Part shown: piece after piece, positions 29,925 to 40,304 of the stretch
Numbering within the stretch: position 1 is the first letter of the stretch
Layout: each line of letters begins with the position of its first letter
Assembly (NCBI GenBank): GCA_945267035.1
Contig: CALYOS010000015.1
Location: forward strand, 1-50,353
DNA length: 50,353 nucleotides
Direction: 5' to 3'
DNA from: an uncultured Neisseriaceae bacterium
GTDB lineage: Bacteria > Pseudomonadota > Gammaproteobacteria > Burkholderiales > Neisseriaceae
Made by a program: the position numbers and the translations under genes
The notes under the pieces: generated by a model
The model's database searches: none
Told to the model about the DNA's origin: nothing
The model's input: only the letters and a program-made list of their open reading frames with translations

Positions 29925-31184
29925 ATGGATATTAATCATTATATTACCCAAATTGCTAAAGCAGCTAAGGATGCTTATTTTGAACTGTCAACGGTGTCGA
30001 CGGCACAAAAAAACAAAGCTTTGGCGTTGATGGCTGAGGGATTGATTGCTAATACCGGTGCGATACTTGAAGCCAATCGACTGGATATGGAAGCAGCACA
30101 AGATAAAGGTCTGGCAGACTCTTTACTAGATCGTCTTTTGCTAACTGAAAAGAATATTCAGGCAATGGCACAAGGTGTATTGCAAGTTATGGCGCTTCCA
30201 GATCCGGTGGGTGAAATGGATGATTTTCGCACCTTGCCCAGCGGGATTACCTTGGGCAAAATGCGTGTGCCGTTAGGTGTGATTGGGATAATTTATGAAT
30301 CTCGTCCGAATGTGACGCTAGATGCCGCCATTTTGTGCTTAAAATCTGGTAATAGTTGTGTTTTAAGGGGGGGGAGTGAAGCCATCAACAGCAATAAAGC
30401 CATTGCCGCAGTTATTACAGCAGCTTTACAGCAAGCAGATTTGCCTAAAGCAACCATTAGTTTGATTACAGAAACGGATCGAGCTGGCGTGGATGTGTTA
30501 TTGCAGCTACCACAATACATTGATGTCATTATTCCACGTGGTGGCAAAGGATTGGTACAACGAGTTAATGAAAAAGCTCGCGTGCCCATCATTAAACATC
30601 TGGATGGCATTTGCCATGTTTATATCGATGCTGATGCTGATGCTGATATGGCTGTAAATATTGCTGTTAATGCCAAAACTTCACGTTATGGCACTTGTAA
30701 TACGATGGAAACATTACTGTTGCATCAGCACCGAGCTGCAGAGCTATTACCCATACTACAGCAACAATTTGCTGCAAAAAACGTACAACTGCGCGGTTGT
30801 GCAGAAACCCAACAAATTTTGCAGGATAAGGTCTGTGCTGCAACTGAGGAAGATTGGTCTACAGAATATTTAGCGCCGATTCTTTCTATCAAGGTTGTGA
30901 AAGACATTAATGCTGCGATTTGGCATATTAATCATTACGGTAGTCATCATACTGACAGTATCGTGACCAATAACTATGCCAATTCTCAGTTATTTTTGCG
31001 TGCGGTTGATTCCAGTAGTGTCATGGTCAATACTTCTACGCGTTTTGCAGATGGTTTTGAATATGGGCTTGGAGCAGAAATTGGTATTTCTACTGATAAG
31101 ATCCATGTTCGTGGACCAGTGGGGTTGCATGGTTTAACTAGTCAGAAATGGATTGTTTTGGGTCATGGAGAGGTGCGTTCTTAG
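29925..31184 (+). CDS. proA: Gamma-glutamyl phosphate reductase
   Basis: 419 residues, full length. Aldehyde-dehydrogenase fold with [19 protein letters not shown] (NADPH site), [10 protein letters not shown] and the catalytic cysteine in [13 protein letters not shown] (C258). It reduces gamma-glutamyl phosphate to glutamate semialdehyde in proline synthesis. proB, its usual partner, is not adjacent. No clear ribosome site; intergenic distance to ppk2 is 147 nt. Confidence 0.97.
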   Translation: MDINHYITQIAKAAKDAYFELSTVSTAQKNKALALMAEGLIANTGAILEANRLDMEAAQDKGLADSLLDRLLLTEKNIQAMAQGVLQVMALPDPVGEMDDFRTLPSGITLGKMRVPLGVIGIIYESRPNVTLDAAILCLKSGNSCVLRGGSEAINSNKAIAAVITAALQQADLPKATISLITETDRAGVDVLLQLPQYIDVIIPRGGKGLVQRVNEKARVPIIKHLDGICHVYIDADADADMAVNIAVNAKTSRYGTCNTMETLLLHQHRAAELLPILQQQFAAKNVQLRGCAETQQILQDKVCAATEEDWSTEYLAPILSIKVVKDINAAIWHINHYGSHHTDSIVTNNYANSQLFLRAVDSSSVMVNTSTRFADGFEYGLGAEIGISTDKIHVRGPVGLHGLTSQKWIVLGHGEVRS

Positions 31185-31400
31185 CTACGGTTTTTAGCTA
31201 GAAATTATTCGAATTAATGATATGATATTGTTGTTGCATATGGAATAAATTAAACTTAACTAAATCTGACTTATTTTGGTTTTATAATGGTTTGATAATA
31301 ATAGTTTAACTAAGGAATGCAGGTCTAATTTAATTCAAAAAGTAGAAGTTGAATGAGTGAGGTTATTTTCTAATCAATTTTGAAGTTTATGGGGCATTGA

Positions 31401-32246
31401 GTGAAACGTATATTATTGTTTTTAGCGACTAATTTCTCAATTATATTGGTAATAAACGTTGTTATTTCTGTTTTTGGACTGACAAAATACTTCCACGATA
31501 TCAAACTTTTATTGGTGGTATCGGTGATTGTGGGGTTTTCTGGTTCATTCATTTCTTTATTGTTGTCAAAGACAATCGCCATCCACAGTGTTAATGCACA
31601 AATTATTACTACGCCACAAAATGCCATTGAAAAATGGCTTTTAAATACGGTGGCCAATCAGGCTAATCAATGGAATCTTGCCATGCCACAAGTGGCCATT
31701 TACTCTTCAAGTGTGCCGAATGCTTTTGCAACTGGACCAACACGTAATAAATCTCTGATAGCTTTAAGTACCGGTCTATTAGAAGGTATGACTCAAGACG
31801 AGGTAGAGGCTGTGCTGGCACATGAAATGGCGCATGTGGGAAACGGTGATATGGTCACGATGACTTTAATACAAGGGGTAATTAATACTTTTGTGTTTTT
31901 TGCAGCCAATAAGATTGCTGAGATTATCGCGTCAAGTCAGAATAATAGGGCGCTTGAACGCGGTATTCATTATTTGGTGAGTATGGTTTTACAAATCCTT
32001 TTCGGTTTTCTCGCCAGTTTGATCGTTCTTTGGTTCAGTCGCCATCGTGAATATCGTGCTGATGCATGTGCTGCTCGATTAGTCGGTGCACCAAAAATGA
32101 TTGCTGCATTACAGCGTTTAAAAGGAGATTCCAGCGATTTACCTGAAGGTTTAACCGCTTTTGGTATTGCAAGTGATTCTAAAGATTCTCTTTTAGCTAC
32201 TCATCCCAGTCTGGATAATCGGATTGCGCGTTTACGTGGAATGTAA
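31401..32246 (+). CDS. htpX: Membrane metalloprotease HtpX (M48)
   Basis: 281 residues starting with GTG at 31401 ([12 protein letters not shown] matches the family start). Two N-terminal membrane segments, the zinc motif HEMAH (H141, E142, H145), two more membrane segments (about 155-170 and 190-215) and the third ligand in [13 protein letters not shown]. Inner-membrane protease for damaged membrane proteins, often under heat-shock or Cpx control. A palindrome follows the stop. Confidence 0.96.
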   Translation: MKRILLFLATNFSIILVINVVISVFGLTKYFHDIKLLLVVSVIVGFSGSFISLLLSKTIAIHSVNAQIITTPQNAIEKWLLNTVANQANQWNLAMPQVAIYSSSVPNAFATGPTRNKSLIALSTGLLEGMTQDEVEAVLAHEMAHVGNGDMVTMTLIQGVINTFVFFAANKIAEIIASSQNNRALERGIHYLVSMVLQILFGFLASLIVLWFSRHREYRADACAARLVGAPKMIAALQRLKGDSSDLPEGLTAFGIASDSKDSLLATHPSLDNRIARLRGM

Positions 32247-32753
32247 TTGGTTGGAATTGAATTTACATTATTAATGTAAGCGTTTGCCGTCTGACTGGTT
32301 AAAAAGCTATTACGCGTATGAAATGCCTATAGTGTTTTTTCATGGCGATAGGGTGTCAAAATCGATATGCGGCATCTAAAACGGATTTGCTATTATTGTT
32401 TACAGCAGCTAAATCAAAGTTGAGTAGGCAGGGGAGTTAAGGGACTTAAATTTATAAAAATATTTAATTTTCTTAAATAATTGTCTTATTTATTATATTT
32501 TTGCTGCTAATTGGTCTCTTATTTGAAATTCTCAAATGGTACATATTGACGGCCTATTGGTTCGTTGTGCTCTATGATGCATTTTTATGCGATGAGTGGA
32601 GCTACCAAGCGTCGCTGTTCTATTTTGCCTTGAAATTGTTGCCAGTAATTTTGAATGAATTTGGTTTCTCTAAATTGCGGTCATTGACAAGAAAATCGCT
32701 ATGAATGATATGTGATATTAGAGATTGCTATTATGTCAATGAAGGGGAAAAAC
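32247..32753. other. Intergenic region between htpX and argD
   Basis: About 500 nt. It has a perfect 17-nt palindrome TTACATTATTAATGTAA (32263-32279) just after htpX, one GCCGTCTGAC word (32286) and a hydrophobic 67-codon TTG-started frame (32501-32704) that I cannot support as a gene. Confidence 0.4.
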
Positions 32754-33944
32754 ATGCGTAATTATTTAACACCCAATTTTACTTTTGCACCAATTGTGCC
32801 TGATCGTGGATTGGGTAGTCGTATATGGGATGTTAATGGAAATGAGTATATTGATATGGCTGGTGGTATAGCAGTCAATGCATTAGGTCATTGCCATCCC
32901 TTATTAATTGCTGCTTTAACGGATCAAGCGCAGAAGTTATGGCATGTTTCAAATATTTACACTACTGTACCGGCACAGGCTCTGGCACAGCGCTTGGTTG
33001 AAAATTCATTTGCAGATCAAGTGTTTTTTTGCAATTCAGGGGCTGAAGCGAATGAGGCAGCTTTTAAACTAGCACGTAAGTACGCCCGAGATCATTTCGG
33101 GGCAGACAGTGGTAAAAATGAAATTGTTGCATGTGTTAATGGTTTTCATGGGAGAACACTTTTTACTGTTTCTGTTGGTGGTCAACCTAAGTATAGTGAA
33201 GATTTTGCCCCTTTACCCAGTGGCATCAGTCATGTTCCGTTTAATGATGTAACTGCCATTCAAGCAGCTGTCACTAATAGGACCTGCGCTGTGGTCATTG
33301 AACCAGTACAGGGTGAAAGTGGGGTTTTGCCGGCGACTAAAGAATTTATACAAACGGCTCGTCAGGTTTGTGATCAACATCAGGCATTGTTAATATTTGA
33401 TGAAGTGCAAACTGGAATGGGACGAACCGGCAGTTTGTTTGCCCATACTCAATATGAGGTTGTGCCAGATATCGTTTCAAGTGCCAAAGCCTTAGGCTGC
33501 GGAATTCCGATTGGTGCAATGTTAACTACGCAGCAGGTAGGGCAGAGTTTTACACCGGGAAGCCACGGCAGTACTTTTGGTGGCAATCCGCTGGCTTGTG
33601 CCGTCGGCTGTGCAGCTTTTGATCTGATTAATTCTGCGCAGACGTTGCATCATGTTGTGAAGCAGGGTGAAAAACTGCAAACGCAATTGGCGCGTATTGG
33701 TCAAGAATTTGCTGTATTTGCTGAGGTAAGGGGCATGGGCTTATTAGTTGGTTGTGTTCTTGCTGAAAAGTTTCATGGACGAGCCGGAGAGTTGATGCAA
33801 TTATGTCTACAACAGGGTCTGATGGTATTAATTGCTGGTGGACATGTGTTGCGCATGGCACCCAGTCTACTGCTCAGTGATGAAGATATGGATGAGGCTT
33901 TGCAGCGATTGCAATCAGCCATTCAAGTTTTTGTTGGTGCGTAA
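32754..33944 (+). CDS. argD: Acetylornithine/succinyldiaminopimelate aminotransferase
   Basis: About 396 residues from the ATG at 32754, preceded by AAGGGG at 6 nt. Class III PLP aminotransferase: NALGHCHPLLIAAL, FFCNSGAEANEAAFKLAR, NGFHGRT, IFDEVQTGMGRTG and the lysine motif SSAKALGCGIPIGA. It makes N-acetylornithine in arginine synthesis and can serve lysine synthesis. Its stop overlaps the cobB start by one base, so the two genes are translationally coupled. Confidence 0.94.
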   Translation: MRNYLTPNFTFAPIVPDRGLGSRIWDVNGNEYIDMAGGIAVNALGHCHPLLIAALTDQAQKLWHVSNIYTTVPAQALAQRLVENSFADQVFFCNSGAEANEAAFKLARKYARDHFGADSGKNEIVACVNGFHGRTLFTVSVGGQPKYSEDFAPLPSGISHVPFNDVTAIQAAVTNRTCAVVIEPVQGESGVLPATKEFIQTARQVCDQHQALLIFDEVQTGMGRTGSLFAHTQYEVVPDIVSSAKALGCGIPIGAMLTTQQVGQSFTPGSHGSTFGGNPLACAVGCAAFDLINSAQTLHHVVKQGEKLQTQLARIGQEFAVFAEVRGMGLLVGCVLAEKFHGRAGELMQLCLQQGLMVLIAGGHVLRMAPSLLLSDEDMDEALQRLQSAIQVFVGA

Positions 33945-34657
33945 TGAAATCAAACCAGACTAATGTACGTGAAAAGGTGGTGGTGCTGACCGGATCAGGC
34001 ATCAGCGCGGAAAGCGGGTTGCAGACTTTCCGAGACCATGGTGGATTATGGGCTGGACAAAAAGTGGAAGATGTGGCAACTCCTGAAGCCTTCAAACGCG
34101 ATCCACAAAAGGTGTTGGATTTTTATAATCAGTTACGAAAACAGATGCTGGCAGCCCGTCCGAACGAAGCACATAAAGCTTTAGTGCGGTTAGAGGAGTT
34201 TTATCAAGTTGATGTGATTACGCAAAATGTAGACGATTTACATGAACGCGCAGGCAGTTCACATGTGGTGCATTTACATGGCGAATTATTAAAAGCCAGA
34301 AGCAGTATTAATGAACAGGTAATCGTTGATTGTTTTTCTGACCAGACTCTTGAAGATGTTGATGCGGATGGATTTTTAATGCGTCCGTATATTGTCTGGT
34401 TTGGAGACCCTGTACCATTGTTTGATGAAGCCATTAGACTGACGCAACAAGCAGATAAAGTTATTGTGATCGGTACGTCTTTGCAAGTCTACCCTGCAGC
34501 AAGTTTATTACACTATGCAGCAGCGGATGCAACTATTACTGTGGTGGATCCAAATCCCCCTCAAGGACTAAATAATATAGAGGTCATCTGTGCACCAGCA
34601 CAGGTAGGTGTGGCTTCATTGGTCAATTCACTGATTGAGAGTAAGAATGATAAATGA
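33944..34657 (+). CDS. cobB: Sirtuin NAD-dependent protein deacylase, zinc-less subtype
   Basis: 237 residues. NAD-binding LTGSGISAESGLQTFRDHGG, TQNVDDLHERAG and the catalytic His in HLHGEL (H112) show a sirtuin. The four zinc cysteines between HGEL and RPYIVWFG are absent (one Cys only), as in a known zinc-free bacterial branch. The acyl-selectivity motif YxxR reads YNQL here, with Arg one place later (Y61, L64, R65). It overlaps argD by 1 nt. Likely removes acyl groups from lysines of metabolic enzymes. The acyl preference is open. Confidence 0.93.
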   Translation: MKSNQTNVREKVVVLTGSGISAESGLQTFRDHGGLWAGQKVEDVATPEAFKRDPQKVLDFYNQLRKQMLAARPNEAHKALVRLEEFYQVDVITQNVDDLHERAGSSHVVHLHGELLKARSSINEQVIVDCFSDQTLEDVDADGFLMRPYIVWFGDPVPLFDEAIRLTQQADKVIVIGTSLQVYPAASLLHYAAADATITVVDPNPPQGLNNIEVICAPAQVGVASLVNSLIESKNDK

Positions 34658-34706
34658 TCAGTTCTATGCAGTAAGACTAATTCATGAGAATTAGGCTGGC
34701 GAATGT

Positions 34707-34712
34707 TAGAAT
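34707..34712 (+). promoter_or_regulatory. Possible -10 box of hemC
   Basis: TAGAAT at 34707-34712, with ATGAGA 17 nt upstream (34684-34689, 4 of 6 matches). It predicts RNA starting near 34719, which favours the ATG at 34741 over 34726. Confidence 0.35.
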
Positions 34713-34740
34713 AGACACTTTTTAAATGTTCAACGTAACT

Positions 34741-35670
34741 ATGACACAGAATCGTTTAGTCATTGCCAGTCGTGAGAGTGCTTTAGCAATGTGGCAAGCG
34801 CGATTTGTACAGCAGCAATTGCAGCTGTTGTATCCTGAATTGTCAGTCCAGATTAAAGGGATGACTACGCGCGGTGATCAGTTATTAAATCAATCTTTAG
34901 CGAAGATTGGTGGCAAAGGTCTGTTTATAAAAGAGTTGGAACAATCTTTGTATCGGCAGACTGCAGATATTGCTGTCCATTCTCTTAAGGATGTGCCGAT
35001 GGAAATGCCAACAGGATTTGTATTGGCTGCCATCACTGAACGAATGGTTCCTTTCGATGCTTTTGTCTCTAATCATTTCGCTAATTTAGCTGACTTACCT
35101 CCTGCTGCCATTGTTGGAACCTCAAGTTTGCGCCGTGCTGCTCAAATTAAGGCGCTTTATCCGCATGTGCAAATTAAAACATTGCGCGGCAATGTACAGA
35201 CACGTCTAAAAAAATTGGATAGTGGTGATTATGATGCCATTATTCTGGCTGCGGCTGGGCTTGAACGACTCAGTTTACAGCATCGAATCCGTACTTGTCT
35301 TCCTCCAGAAGCGGTACTGCCCGCTCCAGGGCAAGGCGCGTTAGCGATAGAGGTGGCAGAACATCGTGATGATTTGATTACTTTATTACAACCCCTACAT
35401 CATGCTCAAACTGCAGCATGTATCACTGCTGAACGTACTATGGCACGCCTTTTAGGTGGGAGTTGCCAAATTCCATTAGCAGCCTATTGTGCGGAAAAAG
35501 ATGATGGGTTGGAATTAACAGGATTGGTGGCTTCCTTAGATGGAACCACGATTTTACAGGCAGTAGCTCGTGCACCTCGGAATGAAGCTGAACAATTGGG
35601 TGTGCAAGTGGCCAAACAATTGGCTCAGCAGGGAGCACATGAGCTGATTGCTGCGGTATTATCTGTCTGA
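34741..35670 (+). CDS. hemC: Porphobilinogen deaminase (hydroxymethylbilane synthase)
   Basis: 309 residues from the ATG at 34741. With that start the dipyrromethane-cofactor cysteine in GGSCQIPL is residue 242, as in E. coli, which supports the choice over 34726. Also SRESALAMWQARFV, KIGGKGLFIKELE, AVHSLKDVP and GTSSLRRAAQ. It joins four porphobilinogen units. Its TGA overlaps the hemD ATG (ATGA). Confidence 0.97.
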   Translation: MTQNRLVIASRESALAMWQARFVQQQLQLLYPELSVQIKGMTTRGDQLLNQSLAKIGGKGLFIKELEQSLYRQTADIAVHSLKDVPMEMPTGFVLAAITERMVPFDAFVSNHFANLADLPPAAIVGTSSLRRAAQIKALYPHVQIKTLRGNVQTRLKKLDSGDYDAIILAAAGLERLSLQHRIRTCLPPEAVLPAPGQGALAIEVAEHRDDLITLLQPLHHAQTAACITAERTMARLLGGSCQIPLAAYCAEKDDGLELTGLVASLDGTTILQAVARAPRNEAEQLGVQVAKQLAQQGAHELIAAVLSV

Positions 35671-36392
35671 TGAAACATCCACCCACTCTGATTCTTATGC
35701 GCCCACGTATGTCAGCGCTAAATGATATGCAAATTTGTCAGCAAGCCGGTTGGCATACCGTGCTGATGGAGTATCAACGTTTCAAGCCGGTCCTCTCGGC
35801 GCTCTCTCAACTTCAATATCAATCGCTGCAAGCAGATGTTATCTTATGGAATAGTCCAGGAGCGGTTCATCAGGCAGCCAATTACGTGCCTAAGAATTTG
35901 TCGTGTCAACATGTTGCCATTGGCGAGGGTACTGCAGTTGCCTTGGCGCAGTCTGGTTTCCGTCATATTATTTATCCAGAAGATGGACAAGATAGTGAAG
36001 CTGTTGCACGTTTGCCACTCTGGCAAGCTCGACAAGGTAAAGTTTTGCTGATCAAAGGCTGTGGTGGACGGAATTGGTTGCAAGGTAATTTGCATCTTCA
36101 GGGATGGAACACTGAAGTAGCAGAGGTATATGAAAGGGTACCCCAGTTACTGGATTGGTCTTTGCTCTATCAGCAGAAAAACATACGGGCGATTTATTTG
36201 ACTACTGTAGCAGCGGTGAATGCGTGGTTTAATCAGTTGCCAGTGGAATTGCACGCTTTGAGCAAAAGCTTGCTATACTTGGTTCATCATCCGCGCATTG
36301 TAAATGTATTGTGTGAATACGGTGTATCAACTATGTTGGTACCGAATTTACGACTTGGCTTGGCCAATTTGCATTCATGCAGTTCTGAATAG
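35670..36392 (+). CDS. hemD: Uroporphyrinogen-III synthase
   Basis: 240 residues, two Rossmann-like lobes (VILWNSPGAVHQAANYV, KVLLIKGCGGRNWLQG, YERVPQLLDW and a C-terminal lobe with AIYLTTVAAVNAWF). Sequence conservation in this family is low, so the call rests on these patches and on context: its start overlaps hemC and hemX follows 48 nt later. It closes and inverts ring D of hydroxymethylbilane. Confidence 0.92.
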   Translation: MKHPPTLILMRPRMSALNDMQICQQAGWHTVLMEYQRFKPVLSALSQLQYQSLQADVILWNSPGAVHQAANYVPKNLSCQHVAIGEGTAVALAQSGFRHIIYPEDGQDSEAVARLPLWQARQGKVLLIKGCGGRNWLQGNLHLQGWNTEVAEVYERVPQLLDWSLLYQQKNIRAIYLTTVAAVNAWFNQLPVELHALSKSLLYLVHHPRIVNVLCEYGVSTMLVPNLRLGLANLHSCSSE

Positions 36393-36440
36393 CTTATGCT
36401 GTTTGATCTGCTTACCCCATTTTGCTAAGGGAGTTTATAG

Positions 36441-37826
36441 ATGAGTGAACATCAAGATGACCAATCAAATCAGCTTCCTGAATCTCAGCAGCCTTTAATT
36501 GTTAATAAAGAAGGTGAAGTCAGGATTTCTGCTGATCAAGAAAAATCTAAACAATCTAAAAGTATGCAACAGGAAAATCAGCAACAAAAGCATATTTCCC
36601 ATCAAGAGAATACAGGATCAAAGATGTCTGAAGCCGCGAAACATTCCCCCCAGCCCATCGTCCAACAACGCTCTTCTGGTGGAAAAGGAATGGCGGTTGG
36701 GGCGTTAATTTTGTCTTTATTGGCGTTGGGTGCCAGCGGTTTTCTGTTTGTTGAGGGGCAAAATCAGCTGAAAAATCAGCAATTGCAGTTTGATCATAAA
36801 ATCGATGCGGCGGGTATTGATGCAGGCAAAAATTCAGCTGTAATTCAAACCAGTTTATCCCGTATTGATGAATTAACCCGACAGTTACAAGAGTTGCAAC
36901 ACCTGCAAAAAAATCAAACAGATGGCATGGATAGGTTAAACCGTGCTTATCAGGAATTGGTGAAATCTCGTTCTGATTGGTTAGTAGATGAAATTGAAGC
37001 TACATTGAATCTGGCCTCGCAGCAGTTGTTGATATCTGGCAATGTCCCAGTAGCTGTAGGTGTGATGGAAAATCTAGAAACTCGGCTATCTCGTTTTGAT
37101 CAGCCGCAGCTATTACCTATTAAGAAAGCCATTAGCACTGATTTAGATAATTTGAAAAACCGTCCTTATTTGGACGTAGCCAGTGTGTCATTACGCTTAA
37201 ACCGACTAGAATCAGCTATAGCCGGACTGCCGTTAACGATAGATAATCAGCTTCAAAGCAGTACTGCGCAGTCTGCCCCAGTGGTGAAACCGAATGCTTC
37301 TTGGTGGAGTCGTACCTGGCATAATACATTGCATTCTTTACGTGGAATGGTTGAGGTCCGTCATCTAGATCAAAATGATTCGATGTTGATGTCGCCTGAG
37401 CAGATTTACTTTGTGCGCGAAAATCTTCGATTACGTTTACTGGATGCGCGTATCGCTTTATTGCAGCGACGAAGTGAGCTATACATTACTGATTTAAATA
37501 ATGCAGAAACTGCGGTCAAACAGTACTTCGATGGCAGTTCAGTGGCTACTCAGTCCTGGCTGAAAGAGTTGAGTCAATTAAAGTTATTAAATATCCAAAA
37601 TAGTCAGGAAAATCACGCGTTATCTGCCAGTTTGTCTGCTGTACGCGATTATCAAAAACAAGCAGGTATGGATATGTCTACAGCTTTGCCGGATTTAAGT
37701 GGATCTGTGGAGAATAGTCATACCAATGCTGCAACAGCAAGTGCGCCGGCTCAATCAGCCAGCTCTGAACATAGTCATGCTTCTCAGGCAGCCAGTGCAG
37801 CTAGTGAAGGAGAACGCCCATTATGA
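36441..37826 (+). CDS. hemX: HemX, uroporphyrinogen-III C-methyltransferase-like membrane protein
   Basis: 461 residues. A Gln/Ser-rich N-terminal stretch (1-75) precedes a single membrane segment (MAVGALILSLLALGASGFLF), a coiled coil (about 100-175) and a helical periplasmic domain with LVDEIEATLNLASQQLLISG. The C-terminal 40 residues are Ala/Ser-rich. Despite the name the family has no methyltransferase motif. Its role in haem synthesis is unclear. Its 3' end overlaps hemY by 4 nt. Confidence 0.93.
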   Translation: MSEHQDDQSNQLPESQQPLIVNKEGEVRISADQEKSKQSKSMQQENQQQKHISHQENTGSKMSEAAKHSPQPIVQQRSSGGKGMAVGALILSLLALGASGFLFVEGQNQLKNQQLQFDHKIDAAGIDAGKNSAVIQTSLSRIDELTRQLQELQHLQKNQTDGMDRLNRAYQELVKSRSDWLVDEIEATLNLASQQLLISGNVPVAVGVMENLETRLSRFDQPQLLPIKKAISTDLDNLKNRPYLDVASVSLRLNRLESAIAGLPLTIDNQLQSSTAQSAPVVKPNASWWSRTWHNTLHSLRGMVEVRHLDQNDSMLMSPEQIYFVRENLRLRLLDARIALLQRRSELYITDLNNAETAVKQYFDGSSVATQSWLKELSQLKLLNIQNSQENHALSASLSAVRDYQKQAGMDMSTALPDLSGSVENSHTNAATASAPAQSASSEHSHASQAASAASEGERPL

Positions 37827-39025
37827 GATCTCTATTATGGCTGATTGTTTTATTTATTGTAGCCGTCGTTATTGTGTTAACTGGCACTCATTATAACGGC
37901 AACGTTTTTATAGTCGTTGAGCAGACACAGATCAGAATTAATCTGCATTTATTTGTTGGTTTAGTTATTTTGCTGGTGGTATTGCTGTACGTTCTGCTGC
38001 GAATAGTGATGGGATTGGTACATTTGCCCGGACAATGGACACGTTGGCGCGTTAACCATCAGCGTCATCAAGTTGAAACAGCCCTAAATCATGCTGGATT
38101 AGCTTTTTTTGAGGGCAGATTCCAATTTGCTGAGCGTGAGGCTGAACGTGTTCTAGGAAATAAACAAGGACACAATAGCCGAGCATTGGCTTTAATGATT
38201 GCTGCTCACAGTGCTGATCAAATAGATGAATTAGCTAAACGCGACCGTTATTTAAATGAAATAGCGCAATTACCTGAAAAACAACAATTATCACGCTATT
38301 TGTTACTGGCACGGTCTGCCTTGGCAAAGCATGATAATGTTGGTGCTAAAAATGCGCTAGAAGCAGCCAGTAAAATCAGTCCTAATTTGACTCAGGTAGC
38401 TAAATTACGGTTACGCTATGAATGGGAGAATGGCAATCCGCAAGGAGTGTTACAGCAAGTTGATAAATTGAGTCGTGCTGATGCGTTGAGTGAATCTGAA
38501 CTGCAGTCATACCGACATTGGGCTTATCAACAATTACTGACACGAGCTCATGATCCAAGTGAGCTGAAAATGAGTTTAAAAGCCATACCGGCTGATGAAC
38601 GTGAAGGTGATTTATGTGTTGATATTGTCAAAAAATATTTACAACTGGGGATGTATGCTCAGGCTTTGAAGTATGTGAAGAAGTATTATCCTGTTAGCTT
38701 TAATCCAGACTTACTTCCTTTATTTTCTGAGGCTAATCAGTATTCCAGCGTCAAAGATCAGCAAAAAAGTATCGAGATAGCAGAAAAATGGTTGCAACAA
38801 CGCCCGCAGGATCCTGCTTTGCAGATGTTATTGGGTCAGTTGAGTTATGATCAACAGCTTTGGGGCAAAGCCAAGAGTTATCTTGAAGCCAGTTTGCAAA
38901 TCTCAAATAATAATGTTGCAAGACTTTTACTGGCTAAAGTGTTGGAACATTCCGGTCAGACGGCTGCTGCCCAACAGCAGCGCGAGCAAGTATTGGCGAC
39001 CATCAGTAATGAAGATGAATTTTAA
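37823..39025 (+). CDS. hemY: HemY, inner-membrane TPR protein of haem synthesis cluster
   Basis: 400 residues. Two N-terminal membrane segments (about 3-20 and 40-62), the HemY N-terminal signature (GHYNGNVFIV-like THYNGNVFIVVEQTQIRI) and tetratricopeptide-like helices to the end. Not related to the Gram-positive protoporphyrinogen oxidase of the same name. Starts in ATGA overlap with hemX and is followed by a terminator. Confidence 0.94.
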   Translation: MRSLLWLIVLFIVAVVIVLTGTHYNGNVFIVVEQTQIRINLHLFVGLVILLVVLLYVLLRIVMGLVHLPGQWTRWRVNHQRHQVETALNHAGLAFFEGRFQFAEREAERVLGNKQGHNSRALALMIAAHSADQIDELAKRDRYLNEIAQLPEKQQLSRYLLLARSALAKHDNVGAKNALEAASKISPNLTQVAKLRLRYEWENGNPQGVLQQVDKLSRADALSESELQSYRHWAYQQLLTRAHDPSELKMSLKAIPADEREGDLCVDIVKKYLQLGMYAQALKYVKKYYPVSFNPDLLPLFSEANQYSSVKDQQKSIEIAEKWLQQRPQDPALQMLLGQLSYDQQLWGKAKSYLEASLQISNNNVARLLLAKVLEHSGQTAAAQQQREQVLATISNEDEF

Positions 39026-39041
39026 CTCCATTTAATTAATT

Positions 39042-39077
39042 AAACGGTTAGGTTAGCCATACCTAACCGTTTTTAGA
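39042..39077 (+). terminator. Terminator between hemY and hemE
   Basis: Stem AAACGGTTAGGT (39042-39053)/ACCTAACCGTTT (39061-39072) with a 7-nt loop and TTTTTAG tail. It ends only 6-10 nt before the hemE ATG. Confidence 0.85.
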
Positions 39078-39082
39078 CTGCT

Positions 39083-40147
39083 ATGACTGTATTACTCAAC
39101 GATACGTTTTTACGAGCCTTGCTTCGACAACCGGTTGACTACACGCCGGTATGGCTAATGCGACAGGCTGGGCGTTATTTACCAGAATATCGCGCTACAC
39201 GTAGCCGGGCAGGAAGCTTTCTTCAGCTTTGTCAGAATACTGAGCTGGCAACAGAGGTGACGCTGCAACCATTAGATCGCTTCGACTTGGATGCCGCAAT
39301 CTTGTTTTCAGATATCTTAACGGTACCTGATGCAATGGGTCTGGGTTTACATTTTGTCGAAGGTGAAGGACCGAAGTTTGCCCATCCTCTACAGGATGAA
39401 GAGGCTGTGCGCCGTTTACAGGTACCGGATATGAATAAACTGCAGTACGTGTTTGAAGCAGTCAAAAGTATCAGGCTTGCTTTAGACGGGCGAGTACCGC
39501 TTATCGGTTTTTCCGGAAGCCCATTTACTTTAGCCTGTTATATGGTGGAAGGGGGAGGAAGTCGTGATTTTCGTCTCTTGAAAACCATGATGTATAAACG
39601 TCCCGAATTGTTACATCATATTCTGACAACCAATGCTGAAGCTGTAACTCTATATTTAAACGAACAAATAGAGGCAGGTGCACAAGTAGTCCAAATTTTT
39701 GATACCTGGGGTGGCATACTCAGTGATGCTTGTTTTGTTGAATTTGACTTAATTTATTTACGCCATGTGATCTCTGGTTTAAAACGCCATGTACATGGTC
39801 GACAGGTTCCTGTTGTATTATTTACCAAAGGCGGTGGTTTATGGCTGGAAAAATTAGCCCAATCAGGAGCCGATGCTTTAGGAACTGACTGGACGATTAA
39901 TTTACATCAGGCTAGAGAACGTGTAGGTCATCAGGTAGCCTTACAGGGTAATTTGGATCCGTTTGCTTTATTTGGTACTAAAGAACTTATTGATAGTGAG
40001 GTTAAGCGCCTGCTAACGGATTATGGTCAAGGTAGTGGACATGTGTTTAATCTCGGTCATGGTATCAATCAACATACGGATCCAGAACAGATCAAATATT
40101 TAATCGATGCAGTGCATCGCTTATCACCCAAATTTCATACATCATAA
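39083..40147 (+). CDS. hemE: Uroporphyrinogen decarboxylase
   Basis: 354 residues, standard length. N-terminal signature [19 protein letters not shown], then [13 protein letters not shown] (catalytic Asp), [20 protein letters not shown] and [15 protein letters not shown]. It decarboxylates uroporphyrinogen III to coproporphyrinogen III. No Shine-Dalgarno is visible, and an intrinsic terminator ends just upstream, so how the gene is expressed is unclear. Confidence 0.98.
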   Translation: MTVLLNDTFLRALLRQPVDYTPVWLMRQAGRYLPEYRATRSRAGSFLQLCQNTELATEVTLQPLDRFDLDAAILFSDILTVPDAMGLGLHFVEGEGPKFAHPLQDEEAVRRLQVPDMNKLQYVFEAVKSIRLALDGRVPLIGFSGSPFTLACYMVEGGGSRDFRLLKTMMYKRPELLHHILTTNAEAVTLYLNEQIEAGAQVVQIFDTWGGILSDACFVEFDLIYLRHVISGLKRHVHGRQVPVVLFTKGGGLWLEKLAQSGADALGTDWTINLHQARERVGHQVALQGNLDPFALFGTKELIDSEVKRLLTDYGQGSGHVFNLGHGINQHTDPEQIKYLIDAVHRLSPKFHTS

Positions 40148-40304
40148 TTCTTGGTCAGATTTACCTCTGTCTCTTTTGTCTATGAGACTGATGCTAAGCT
40201 GGTTGTATAGACTGAAAATGAGTATGATATCTTGTTAATTAGTTGCGCATACCAATTAATCAAGGCTTTTTCTGATTCTGTAAATGCAAAGTAGGTATTT
40301 TTTT

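Noticed and set aside
32286-32295. GCCGTCTGAC, nine of ten bases of the Neisseria DNA uptake sequence
   Set aside because: I found it only once, and the terminators of this window each have a different gene-specific stem, so it is not a recurring uptake word here. A genome-wide word count would be decisive.
32501-32704. 67-codon hydrophobic frame between htpX and argD
   Set aside because: TTG start, no ribosome site, no family resemblance, in AT-rich intergenic DNA. It may be chance.
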